NCBI RefSeq assembly: GCF_004345565.1
Contig: NZ_SLWA01000002.1
Span: 682,001 to 746,000, forward strand
Source: Flavobacterium circumlabens
GTDB taxonomy: Bacteria; Bacteroidota; Bacteroidia; Flavobacteriales; Flavobacteriaceae
Direction of reading: 5' to 3'
DNA length: 64,000 bases
Made by a program: the position numbers and the translations under genes. The notes below the pieces were generated by a model. It was not told the origin of the DNA and did no database searches. It saw only the letters and a list, made by a program, of their open reading frames with translations. The first letter of the stretch is position 1. Each line of letters starts with the position of its first letter. Below, one piece after another: positions 7,034 to 14,933 of the stretch.

Positions 7034-8020
7034 TTATTCAATGTTATTTAAATCTTTTGCAAAGGCAATTTGTGCCGGATTTTCAGGGAGATAAAAAATG
7101 TCAATATGCTCTTTTTTGGTCACGTCAAGTTCCAGAAATCCAATAACTTTTTTCAGGCTTTTTTTATGAACGTGATGTTTCTGATCCGTGTATTCCAGTT
7201 CAAAATGCATCATGGGCTGCTCATTAATATAGGTTCCGGTCTGGCTGACTCTTATTAATTTGGCCTGGGTTCTTATGCCTTTGAATTTAATCACGGCCGC
7301 GTCATCATTTAAACCGGTTATTTTTCTAAAGATAAATTGCACGAGGTAACGGTAAAATAAAAGCGTCATCGGACAGATAATCAACGGATGGCCAATGCAC
7401 ATAAAACGCCAGCCCATACCATAACTTTCGAAACGATACGAGAAAACGTAATACGCTATTATTGCTATCGTGAGAATAGTCCAGCCCAGTATTCGTAAGA
7501 TCAAAGTTGGAAGTTTTACGGTTGCTGTTGTAGTGGCAATGATAAAATGCGGAGTACGCTTCATATCCCTGTTGAGCAGCAGGTTTAGCTTTTTTCCGGC
7601 TTCAAAGCGTCGCTCGTGGGGTTTACTGTCTGTAATTATGGTCTTATGGGTAATTTCGGTATTGGACAGGTTTTTAAACGATAATTCCAGTTCGTACGTA
7701 GTGAATTTTGATTTTGGCTTTGAAATTTTTACAGCACTTATAATTTTTGCTTCGCGCTGTACACCGTTAGTTTTTATTTTTTCTAAAGTGCTTTTGGTGA
7801 TGAAAATCTGTACAATCCATTTTTGGAAATAACCAATTAAAAGAATGAGCCAGAGGAGTAAGGATAGCACCACATAACCCATAGCCAGATACGGGTTTTT
7901 ATCTTTTAGGGTGCTTATATCAAATTCACTATTGATCGCATAATACATAAACATAGGAAAAGGAATGGCAAAAAAGAGCAGATAAAGCGCCCAGAAGGTA
8001 ATGGCAAAATGTTTTTTCAT
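7034..8020 (-). CDS. Membrane protein with two repeated soluble domains, unknown
   Basis: 328 residues. Transmembrane segments are visible near residues 8-30, 44-66, 170-195 and 205-230. Each hydrophobic pair is followed by a soluble beta-rich segment of about 90 residues: first NGVQREAKIISAVKISK...YELELSF, then KGIRTQAKLIRVSQTGTY...HFELEYT. These look like two copies of the same beta-domain, as in DUF3592-type proteins. The repeat suggests an internally duplicated two-TM plus beta-domain unit. It is cotranscribed with the lipoprotein gene starting at 7032. No catalytic motif was seen. Confidence 0.7.
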   Translation of the reverse strand: MKKHFAITFWALYLLFFAIPFPMFMYYAINSEFDISTLKDKNPYLAMGYVVLSLLLWLILLIGYFQKWIVQIFITKSTLEKIKTNGVQREAKIISAVKISKPKSKFTTYELELSFKNLSNTEITHKTIITDSKPHERRFEAGKKLNLLLNRDMKRTPHFIIATTTATVKLPTLILRILGWTILTIAIIAYYVFSYRFESYGMGWRFMCIGHPLIICPMTLLFYRYLVQFIFRKITGLNDDAAVIKFKGIRTQAKLIRVSQTGTYINEQPMMHFELEYTDQKHHVHKKSLKKVIGFLELDVTKKEHIDIFYLPENPAQIAFAKDLNNIE

Positions 8021-8121
8021 TCCTTGTACTATTTTGGATTATTACTATTGGCAGCTACTTTTTAGATTATCAGCTGCTAATCAAATTTAAACAAAATATA
8101 AATAGCAGCATACGCTAAAAA

Positions 8122-9036
8122 TCACAGCCATTCCCCCGAAGTATTATAATCTTCCGGAAAATAGGTAAGATATTGCACCATCCGTGGACTTTTTCCCTTG
8201 TTTGCAGTGGCACAATGGGGTAATGTATTGTTCCAGATGATAAAATCGCCGGCCTTACCAGGTACAGGTTTTGGCTTCAAGGTCTGAATCGCTTTTTCCC
8301 TTGGGTATTCATGTGGTTCAAGGTTTTTCAGCCAATTATTGATTTGGTTATGAAAGCCCGGTACGCAATGAAAAGCACCATCTTCAATTCCGCAATCCGT
8401 GAGGTAGAGGAGCCCCTGCAATCCAAACGGAATGGGTTGTTTTAAACTGGTATCCCAATGAAGCGGACTGCCTAAAAAAGTAAAATCATTGGTTTCCGGC
8501 GGATTAAAACTTACTTTGTCTATCGTTTTGTAGATTTTGGCGGTGCCATAAAGCTGTTCGTATGCTTTTCTGATTCTTGCAGAAAAGCGGTTTCTGTTTA
8601 AGGTTTCATGATCCGAAAAATTAAGCATTAATCCTTTCTGGTTTTCATGCCTTACATACCAGGTTTCCTTTTTGTGGGGATCCATTTTTAAGTAGTCCCA
8701 GATCGCCTGTTGTGTAGCTTCGCAATCTTCTTTCGAAATAGCATTTTTTACAATCACATAGCCGTTTTGATTCCAGAAATCGAGATCCTGCTCCGAGAGT
8801 ACTTTATCGGTAAAAGCTTCTGATTCGTTATTTCCGTTTTTTTGTCGGGTAGTAATCCAGGTTTTAAAGGTTTCAAAATCGGGTTTTTCAAAGTATAAAA
8901 ACTGTAAAGTGTCTTCCATGCCAATCCCCAATTGGTATAAGGCTTTCATTTCTTCGTCCCAGTTATCCCCTGTAGTTGAAGAGCTGACAGGTTGTACAGC
9001 ACGTTCCCATAGTTTTTCAAGAATAGTCCAGGGCAT
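8122..9036 (-). CDS. Phytanoyl-CoA dioxygenase (PhyH) family Fe(II)/2-oxoglutarate oxygenase
   Basis: 304 residues with the PhyH double-stranded beta-helix. The N-terminal ~80 residues are an extra helical segment. The domain starts at FWNQNGYVIVKNAI. The iron triad is His193-x-Asp195 in PLHWDTS and His274 in LPHCAT; Arg285 (SPRMVQ) is placed to bind 2-oxoglutarate. The substrate is unknown: family members hydroxylate very different small molecules, including fatty acyl groups, ectoine and halogenation substrates. It is a monocistronic minus-strand gene facing away from the Crp-like regulator at 9378, with about 340 bp between them. Confidence 0.85.
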   Translation of the reverse strand: MPWTILEKLWERAVQPVSSSTTGDNWDEEMKALYQLGIGMEDTLQFLYFEKPDFETFKTWITTRQKNGNNESEAFTDKVLSEQDLDFWNQNGYVIVKNAISKEDCEATQQAIWDYLKMDPHKKETWYVRHENQKGLMLNFSDHETLNRNRFSARIRKAYEQLYGTAKIYKTIDKVSFNPPETNDFTFLGSPLHWDTSLKQPIPFGLQGLLYLTDCGIEDGAFHCVPGFHNQINNWLKNLEPHEYPREKAIQTLKPKPVPGKAGDFIIWNNTLPHCATANKGKSPRMVQYLTYFPEDYNTSGEWL

Positions 9037-9333
9037 AGTAGTATGAGTTTTAGTTGTATAATGGAAGCGGAGATAAAAATACAGCTCTTTTACGAACAGG
9101 AAATGGGTATTTATACCTGATCTCAGGTTTTACACGAACCTGTTTTCAATAGGATTTATTGGAAGGCAAACAATAAAAATTCAAGCCCTAACGAAATGGG
9201 ATCCTGTAATTTTCAGGAATCAGGTGGCTGTTCTGAGTTGCGGGAAATTTTTGAAATCCAAAACCATTCTCTACTTTTTTAAATTATCAATTACTCTGTT
9301 ATTGAGTCTGTGAAAGTTAAAAAATAAATAGCA
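9037..9333. other. Intergenic region without gene
   Basis: About 300 bp between the PhyH gene and the Crp-like regulator. I see no convincing ORF. A short dyad lies near 9110-9145 (ACCTGATCTCAGGT and ACACGAACCTGT). The divergent promoters must lie here; only the plus-strand one at 9334-9341 is evident. Confidence 0.4.
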
Positions 9334-9341
9334 TACCTTTG
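9334..9341 (+). promoter_or_regulatory. Bacteroidota -7 promoter box TACCTTTG
   Basis: TACCTTTG matches the TAnnTTTG consensus and lies 36 bp upstream of the ATG of the Crp/Fnr gene. No clear TTTG box at the -33 distance was found. Confidence 0.6.
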
Positions 9342-9377
9342 TTATACTTCCTCAATCATAAGTAAGACACCAAAAAA

Positions 9378-9962
9378 ATGTACGATATCATTTTCAGACA
9401 TATTGAAGAAAAAGTCCGCCTGACCCAGGCGGAAAAGGAACTGATAAAGACTTTTTTTACACCCAGAAAACTAAAGAAAAAACAATTTCTGGTAGTGGAA
9501 GGACATGTTTGCAGCTATTTGACATTTGTCTCGAAAGGACTTTTAAAGGCGTATCATGCAGATGATAAAGGCAATGAACATATCAACCAGTTTTCTCCGG
9601 AAGGCTGGTGGACGTCGGACATGAGCAGCTTTTTTAGCGGAGGAATCTCCTTTTACAGCATAGATGCCATGGAAGATTCAGAAGTCTTGCTGATTACCAG
9701 CGAAAATTTTGAAAACTTAACCGTACAGGTTCCCGTCATGGACCGGTATTTTCGTTTGCTTTTTCAAAATAGCCTGATTACCAAAGAAAGAAGGTTAATA
9801 AGTTCGCATACGCATACTGCAGAAGAAAAATACAGGCATATTTTAGACAACAATCCTGATCTGATCAAACGCATACCTCAAAATTTGTTGGCTTCCTATC
9901 TTGGACTTTCGCCAGAAACGCTGAGCCGTCTTAAAAAGAATATTGTTTTAGGTCATCAATAA
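9378..9962 (+). CDS. Crp/Fnr family transcriptional regulator
   Basis: 194 residues. The N-terminal ~120 residues form a cyclic-nucleotide-binding-like beta-roll (KKKQFLVVEGHVCSYLTFVSKGLLKAYHADDKGNEH), and the C-terminus contains a helix-turn-helix (RIPQNLLASYLGLSPETLSRLKK). The effector-binding Arg/Ser pair of true CRP is not evident, so it may respond to something other than cAMP, as is usual for this small Bacteroidota subgroup. It lies 85 bp upstream of the PRISE-like reductase on the same strand, so it may control that gene. A second paralogue at 39048-39617 has the same size and architecture and also precedes oxidoreductase genes. Confidence 0.88.
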   Translation: MYDIIFRHIEEKVRLTQAEKELIKTFFTPRKLKKKQFLVVEGHVCSYLTFVSKGLLKAYHADDKGNEHINQFSPEGWWTSDMSSFFSGGISFYSIDAMEDSEVLLITSENFENLTVQVPVMDRYFRLLFQNSLITKERRLISSHTHTAEEKYRHILDNNPDLIKRIPQNLLASYLGLSPETLSRLKKNIVLGHQ

Positions 9963-10047
9963 TTGATTTAGATCAAGCGAATTTCTTGTTTTAGGTCATC
10001 GTTTCGAAGCCTGTTCAGGAAGTACTTTTGAAAAAAATAAAGTACTT

Positions 10048-11148
10048 ATGAATGCTCAAAAATCAACCCTGCCGGATACAGCCGGAAATATAGCCTTAGT
10101 AGTAGGAGCAACCGGAATTGCCGGAAGCAATCTTGCCGCAAAACTGCTGGAAAAGGGATGGACTGTCTTTGGACTTTCCCGAAATCCGAAAAATGATACT
10201 AAAGGTTTACGCCCCATTGCTGCTGATTTACTTCATCCGGAATCGTTAACTGCCGCTTTACCTGACGTGGCACCGACCCATGTTTTTTTCACAACCTGGA
10301 TGCGAAACGATACGGAAGAGGAAAATATCAGGGTCAATAGCGCCCTGATTCGCAATTTGCTGAACGTACTGTCTCCTAAAAAATCAGTAAAACATGTTTC
10401 ACTGGTAACGGGTTTAAAACATTATCTTGGACCGTTTGACGCTTATGCTACAAACGGAACTTTACCGGAAACGCCGTTAAGAGAGGAACAGCCCCGATTA
10501 GACCTGCCGAATTTTTATTACGCACAGGAAGATGCAGTGTATGAAGCTGCTGCCAGAGATGGCTTTACCTGGAACATACACCGACCGCATACGCTAATTG
10601 GCAAAACCATTGGGAACGCCATGAATATGGGCACAACATTAGCGGTGTATGCGAGTATTTGCAAACGCGAAGGAACACCGTTTATCTGGCCGGGTTCTGA
10701 AGCACAATGGAACGGGGTATCTGATGTTACGGATGCTAAAGTGCTGGCCGATCAGCTTATCTGGGCTGCACTTAACCCTGAAGCTCACAATCAGGCCTTT
10801 AATGTTACCAATGGTGACGTTTTTCGTTGGAAATGGCTCTGGCCACGAATAGCACAATGGTTTGAAATTGAATATGAAGGATACAATGGAACTGTAAAAC
10901 CTCTTGAAATAGTACTAAAAGAAAAGAATGCTATCTGGAAGGAGATTGTAAAAGAACATCAATTGATAGAAGGAGATTTGGGTCAGCTGGTATCTGCCTG
11001 GCATACCGATCTTGATTTGGGAAGACCTTTAGAAGTTCTGACAGATATGTCGCGAAGCAGAAAGCGGGGATTTACAACTTATAAAGAGACCAAAGATTCA
11101 TTTTTTGAATTGTTTACCGAATTAAGAAACGATAAAATAATACCTTGA
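10048..11148 (+). CDS. SDR oxidoreductase, PRISE-like (progesterone 5-beta-reductase/iridoid synthase-like)
   Basis: 366 residues, an extended short-chain dehydrogenase fold. The dinucleotide site is VVGATGIAGSNLAAKLL, followed by VFGLSRNPK, whose Arg suggests NADPH. The distinctive PRISE/VEP1 blocks are present: FFTTWMRNDTEEENIRVNSA, VTGLKHYLGPFDAY (VTGxKHYxGPF motif), NFYYAQEDAVYEAAARDGF with the catalytic Tyr, and TWNIHRPHTLIGKT. PRISE enzymes reduce activated C=C bonds of enones (1,4-reduction), so a role against reactive unsaturated carbonyls is plausible. It is probably induced with, or by, the adjacent Crp/Fnr-type regulator. An intrinsic terminator follows. Confidence 0.85.
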   Translation: MNAQKSTLPDTAGNIALVVGATGIAGSNLAAKLLEKGWTVFGLSRNPKNDTKGLRPIAADLLHPESLTAALPDVAPTHVFFTTWMRNDTEEENIRVNSALIRNLLNVLSPKKSVKHVSLVTGLKHYLGPFDAYATNGTLPETPLREEQPRLDLPNFYYAQEDAVYEAAARDGFTWNIHRPHTLIGKTIGNAMNMGTTLAVYASICKREGTPFIWPGSEAQWNGVSDVTDAKVLADQLIWAALNPEAHNQAFNVTNGDVFRWKWLWPRIAQWFEIEYEGYNGTVKPLEIVLKEKNAIWKEIVKEHQLIEGDLGQLVSAWHTDLDLGRPLEVLTDMSRSRKRGFTTYKETKDSFFELFTELRNDKIIP

Positions 11149-11230
11149 TTAATTAGATAATTTGGCAATTGGAAAATGATATAATTTTTAATTGTGACTA
11201 CCTGATTAATGCTCTAATTGACTGATAAAA

Positions 11231-11264
11231 AAATGGGACAAAGAAAAACTTCTTTGTCCCATTT
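11231..11264. terminator. Bidirectional terminator between convergent genes
   Basis: A perfect 15-bp stem (AAATGGGACAAAGAA at 11231-11245 and its complement at 11250-11264) with a 4-nt loop. It is flanked by A and T runs and separates the plus-strand reductase from the minus-strand gene at 11285. Confidence 0.8.
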
Positions 11265-11284
11265 TGTATTTGAATATACTATTT

Positions 11285-12826
11285 TTAATTATCGCAGAAA
11301 GAACCAATTTGCTGTAAATGTCTTTCGGTTTGGTATTTATTGAAGTTGTCCCATTTAGGCGGGGAACTTGTTTTTTGTCCGTACATTGCATCCAGGCAAA
11401 TATTGTTGTCTTTGTATTTGTTATGTAAAACAGCCAGAATTTTAAAGAAAAATTCATCTAGTAATACGATAGCTTCAAACTCTGCTTTTAGTGTATCGAA
11501 ATTAGAATCTGATGGATTTAATACTTGCAGTAAATCCAGGACTTCTTTCTTTTCCTCTTCATTGATTTCAGTGGCATAACCCATTTTTAAGGTTTTGAAA
11601 ACCAGATTATTCCAGGCTTTGCTGTCATGTGCCCACTGAACATCAGGGAGGTTTAAAGAATGCTCACAAATAAGTATAATAGAGAAAAGAACGTCATTTA
11701 AGTATTCCGCCGGAAACTCGTCAAAACTTCTGAATTCGAAACCGCTCTGGTACATTTTTTCCTGATTAAAATCAAGACCCACTTCAGATAACATTTCATA
11801 TTCCATGTCAGCTTCAATCTGATCACGCCACCAAACGTTTTCTTCCTTTTCGAATTTCAGTAATTTTCTAAAATCATCTACATTATACGTTAGGATTTTA
11901 CCTTTTGGCATTGCTTTGTTGTACGTTCCCACACCAATGTAACGCGACATGGCATTTCGCATAGAACCGAGGGTAAACTTTTTATCCAGGCTGTATTTAT
12001 CACTTATCACGCCCATAATGTCCGGACTTCCAAGAGTGGCTATAAAAAACGGTTCAAACCATTGCAATAAATAAATGGCATTGGCATGTGTTTTTTCAAA
12101 ATCAGTGTAATCTACAATTCTGCTGTCTTCTGTTAACGACGGTAAAGTGATATGAAAATGGTACGTTCCGTTATTAAACAACACCAGGTTTTCCTGATTC
12201 GTCATGAACATATTGAGTCCGTTGTTGTAATCCGGAAAACTTAATTTTCCGTTTAACACAGATGATTCATTGATTTTATCCAGGAATAGTTTTTTAGTCG
12301 CTTTTAGTTCTTTGCAAGAATCTGCTATTGTTCTGTTTTCAAAATATTTGGTCACAAATTCAATAGAATCACCATCAAAATGTACAGAGCCCATTGTTTT
12401 GTTTCTTTGGGTAATCATACTCTGAATATTGTACGGCTGATCTTCAAGGAAAAGTTCCATGATTGATTTTCCCAGATAGTCAGGATTTTCAGTTGGCTGT
12501 GCAATCGCCTCACCAGTTTCGGTATCGATTAATGGTTTTATGGGCGATAATGTTTTGTGCTGATAATTGATATCCAGTTTTTCCAGCGAATGACTGTTCA
12601 TCATTCGGCTTACTTTATAGTTTTCGTTCAGACCAAAAGCTTTTTTCAAAATAGGTGTTAAGCTTTCCGGTTTGTAACATTTTCTATAGTCGATACTGTA
12701 TTTCTCAAAACCAATTTTTTCTTGTATAAACTCACCAGAAACTATTAGGGATTCTTCAAATTGCATGTAGGTTTCGTTTTCCAATCCTATTCCCCAATAA
12801 TATTTTTTTGTCTGATTGTCTTTCAT
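11285..12826 (-). CDS. Glutamate-cysteine-ligase-like (amidoligase-fold) protein, unknown substrate
   Basis: 513 residues, no signal peptide. The start YYWGIGLENETYMQFEE has the GxExE pattern (Glu16, Glu18) that opens the active site of glutamate-cysteine ligase/carboxylate-amine ligases. Further blocks match the same order: TYHFHITLPS (His223, His225), then QWFEPFFIATLGSPD, SRYIGVGTYN, and FEFRSFDEFP. In GCL and Amidoligase_2 proteins these correspond to the H-x-H strand, the SPF/PF loop and the EFR strand. I therefore infer an ATP-dependent ligase that joins a carboxylate to an amine, but it is too diverged to name the product. The length is about 130 residues more than a typical YbdK-like ligase. 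A possible promoter lies 330 bp upstream. See the findings for its relation to the two genes at 13252 and 14217. Confidence 0.5.
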   Translation of the reverse strand: MKDNQTKKYYWGIGLENETYMQFEESLIVSGEFIQEKIGFEKYSIDYRKCYKPESLTPILKKAFGLNENYKVSRMMNSHSLEKLDINYQHKTLSPIKPLIDTETGEAIAQPTENPDYLGKSIMELFLEDQPYNIQSMITQRNKTMGSVHFDGDSIEFVTKYFENRTIADSCKELKATKKLFLDKINESSVLNGKLSFPDYNNGLNMFMTNQENLVLFNNGTYHFHITLPSLTEDSRIVDYTDFEKTHANAIYLLQWFEPFFIATLGSPDIMGVISDKYSLDKKFTLGSMRNAMSRYIGVGTYNKAMPKGKILTYNVDDFRKLLKFEKEENVWWRDQIEADMEYEMLSEVGLDFNQEKMYQSGFEFRSFDEFPAEYLNDVLFSIILICEHSLNLPDVQWAHDSKAWNNLVFKTLKMGYATEINEEEKKEVLDLLQVLNPSDSNFDTLKAEFEAIVLLDEFFFKILAVLHNKYKDNNICLDAMYGQKTSSPPKWDNFNKYQTERHLQQIGSFCDN

Positions 12827-13155
12827 TTATACGTTCTTTCTTTTTTAAGTTATTTTAATTTTAAAGTCATTTTATTCAGAGATATAAATCCAATCTGTTA
12901 AAATTAGAGACAGGAAACCTATAACGGATGAAGCATATTGTTGCCTCCATTATAAAAGTTTTTGTTTACTTTTAAGAATATAGGAATTTATATTTTAGAA
13001 ATTCTGTACTTTTTATCGACTGAAAGAGCAATTAAGAAGTAAAATTCATAATAACGTTATAAATTTACTGTTGTTATTAATCACTTTTGTATCAATAATT
13101 TAGGACAGGGAAGAGTCAAAACACCACTTTTGCTATTCCTGTTTTTTCTAGGTTG
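12827..13155. other. Long AT-rich leader or intergenic region
   Basis: About 330 bp before the GCL-like gene without an ORF. It includes a run of CAAAAGT/ACTTTTG repeats near 13083-13163. If the promoter at 13156 is used, this is an unusually long 5' leader that could hold an RNA. No recognisable riboswitch was identified. Confidence 0.35.
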
Positions 13156-13186
13156 CAAAAGTAGTTTTTTATTATCGTATTTGCAA
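13156..13186 (-). promoter_or_regulatory. Full Bacteroidota promoter (TTG-N20-TACTTTTG)
   Basis: On the minus strand TTG (complement of 13184-13186) is followed by 20 nt and then TACTTTTG (complement of 13156-13163), matching the -33/-7 consensus. It points toward the GCL-like gene starting at 12826. Confidence 0.5.
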
Positions 13187-13251
13187 GTGGTTAACTTGTT
13201 GATAATCAATATTTATTTTTGAATGTGTATACGATTGCAGCAATTGTATTT

Positions 13252-13989
13252 TTATTCATGATAATAAAACACATAAGACGAATACAATTCATCTGTCCAC
13301 CAGTCTTTTCTGATTTCCGCAAAGTAATTGTAATTCAGCTTTCCTGCCTGTGACTGCAGCGGATATACTACTACACCATTCTCGCGATAAGCCTTATGCA
13401 AATCTGTTTCAGGAACAACAGGAACAATATGTCCGGAAAGTCCTCTTTGTCTTCTTTTGGCGCAAATAATTCCAATGCCGCCGTTAGCATTTACTTTAGT
13501 CTGCATTTCATCCACAGAAAACATTCTTTCCCAGCCAAAACTGACTCCCCATTCCAGGAACCAATCGTGTATGGCACTGGAATAAATGCGATCTACGGTT
13601 TGTTCAAAAACAGGTTCTACTTCCTGTCCCTGCAAAACTTTTTCCAGGGATTCCGGCGTCCACCAAACGGTTGGGAGGTATACTTTAGAGAAATAGCAAT
13701 AGTCGTACGAGTAAACATTGCAGTAGGTGTCTTCTACTGTTTTTTGATATCTCAGGTTGGTTTCAACATCCAGTTTGTCAATCAGTCGTGCAATACTTTC
13801 TTTTTTAGTCGCAGCATTCGTTAGATCCCTATACGGAATACTGGAATCACCGAGAGGTTTTTCCTTCATTTCCATAGCATCTAATCGGGATCCGGGATCC
13901 GGTAACAAATCTACTTTCCTGATCTGACTATTCGGTATTGTATTTTCATCTAAGGGTAACGATGCTACTGATACAGTATGTTTTTCCAT
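13252..13989 (-). CDS. Putative papain-like cysteine hydrolase (NlpC/CHAP-like), unknown
   Basis: 245 residues, no signal peptide. The first ~60 residues are Pro/Asp-rich and look unstructured. A domain follows with a conserved Cys (TYCNVYSYDYC, Cys90), aromatic blocks (VYLPTVWWTPESL, WFLEWGVSFGWERMF), and NANGGIGIICAKRR. A His (SGHIVPVVPE, His187) follows, and then a Gln/Ala-rich loop (YPLQSQAGKLNY). Cys then His with a following polar residue is the order in papain-like amidases and endopeptidases. The family is unnamed to me; peptidoglycan or isopeptide cleavage is a guess. It lies between the GCL-like gene and the acidic repeat gene, all on the minus strand, but terminators and spacing suggest separate transcripts. 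Confidence 0.55.
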   Translation of the reverse strand: MEKHTVSVASLPLDENTIPNSQIRKVDLLPDPGSRLDAMEMKEKPLGDSSIPYRDLTNAATKKESIARLIDKLDVETNLRYQKTVEDTYCNVYSYDYCYFSKVYLPTVWWTPESLEKVLQGQEVEPVFEQTVDRIYSSAIHDWFLEWGVSFGWERMFSVDEMQTKVNANGGIGIICAKRRQRGLSGHIVPVVPETDLHKAYRENGVVVYPLQSQAGKLNYNYFAEIRKDWWTDELYSSYVFYYHE

Positions 13990-14009
13990 CTTGACTGCTT
14001 AAAATTAAT

Positions 14010-14060
14010 TGGCTTAACGCTGCTGCATTTATTATTTGTACAGCGTAATTTGGTAAGCCA
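14010..14060 (-). promoter_or_regulatory. Bulged hairpin in the leader of the papain-like gene
   Basis: TGGCTTAACGCTG (14010-14022) pairs with CAGCGT plus TAAGCCA (14041-14046 and 14054-14060), leaving a 7-nt bulge. This gives a 13-bp helix just upstream of the start at 13989. It may be a regulatory leader structure or an operator. Confidence 0.4.
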
Positions 14061-14163
14061 GCGGGTAAATGTAAGGATTTTAAAATTTCTAAGAGTTTTA
14101 GAAAAAGACAAATTACAGAAAAAATAAGGATTAGTTTAATTGTCTTGGCTGTTTTAAATACAA

Positions 14164-14191
14164 AAAAAGCGTACCGTTGGGTACGCTTTTT
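14164..14191. terminator. Intrinsic terminator (stem AAAAAGCGTACC)
   Basis: A perfect 12-bp stem, AAAAAGCGTACC (14164-14175) with its complement (14180-14191), 4-nt loop GTTG and flanking A/T runs. It follows the acidic repeat gene on the minus strand and separates it from the papain-like gene. Confidence 0.8.
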
Positions 14192-14216
14192 ACTTTTTTA
14201 AATTATCTCTGTTTTG

Positions 14217-14597
14217 CTAATCTTTGTCCTCTTCTGATTCCTCATCCTCATTGTTAATCACATCGTCATCATCATTTGTAATGGATTCTTCACCCGGAAC
14301 ATTTTCTGCTGTAACGTTTTCCGTGTTTTCAAATTCAGTGTGCTCGTTTTCAAGCTCTTTAATGAATTCCGGTTCATTTTGATACGGATCTTCCTCTCTG
14401 GCATAATTATCAGGATCCACCAGTGTATTCTGGTCTATATAATCAGGATCACTCTCTCCAAATTCTGGTGTTGGCTCTGTATGAGCTTGTGCCTTAAAAG
14501 GATTTTCGCTTTGAATGTTATTTCCATCAACCAGCGTATTCTGATCGATAAAATCAGGGTCTGTCTGACCGTATTCGTTGTTGTTTTGCTTTTCCAT
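14217..14597 (-). CDS. Small highly acidic protein with two 20-residue repeats, unknown
   Basis: 126 residues, no signal peptide, no Cys. Residues 8-27 (EYGQTDPDFIDQNTLVD..) and 45-64 (EFGESDPDYIDQNTLVD..) are two near-identical repeats, 37 residues apart. The C-terminal half is almost wholly acidic (Glu, Asp, Asn; a run NDDDDVINNEDEESEEDKD), giving a very low pI and no predicted fold. Repeated DPDxIDQNTLVD segments suggest a substrate or docking protein rather than an enzyme. A -7 box lies 104 bp upstream and a terminator directly follows. It neighbours the papain-like and GCL-like genes. I do not know the family by name. Confidence 0.7.
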   Translation of the reverse strand: MEKQNNNEYGQTDPDFIDQNTLVDGNNIQSENPFKAQAHTEPTPEFGESDPDYIDQNTLVDPDNYAREEDPYQNEPEFIKELENEHTEFENTENVTAENVPGEESITNDDDDVINNEDEESEEDKD

Positions 14598-14700
14598 AAC
14601 GCTGTTTTTAAATTAATTCTATTTTTATAATTGAACTTTTAATGTCCTTTTCCCGAAAGAAATACTGGATTAGCTTTCCTTTTTAAAAGTCGGTATTTTA

Positions 14701-14708
14701 CAAATTTA
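14701..14708 (-). promoter_or_regulatory. -7 box TAAATTTG for the acidic repeat gene
   Basis: On the minus strand TAAATTTG (complement of 14701-14708) matches TAnnTTTG and lies 104 bp upstream of the start codon at 14597. No good -33 box was found. Confidence 0.45.
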
Positions 14709-14933
14709 GGGCAGACCAATCTTGAATGTATTATAGAAAGAGCAGTTATAGTTGCATAATTAATAGGTGGTTGTGTTAAAATTATCTTATAAAGGAAGCC
14801 CGGAAATGTCTCAGAGGAAACGCTTCCTGTTAAATACAGGTACGGAGTTGTTAAATTTTATTGTTGTATTCGAATTTTCTTATTTGCAGAGAATAAAACA
14901 GCAACAATCAACGTTCTTAAACAAAACTATATT

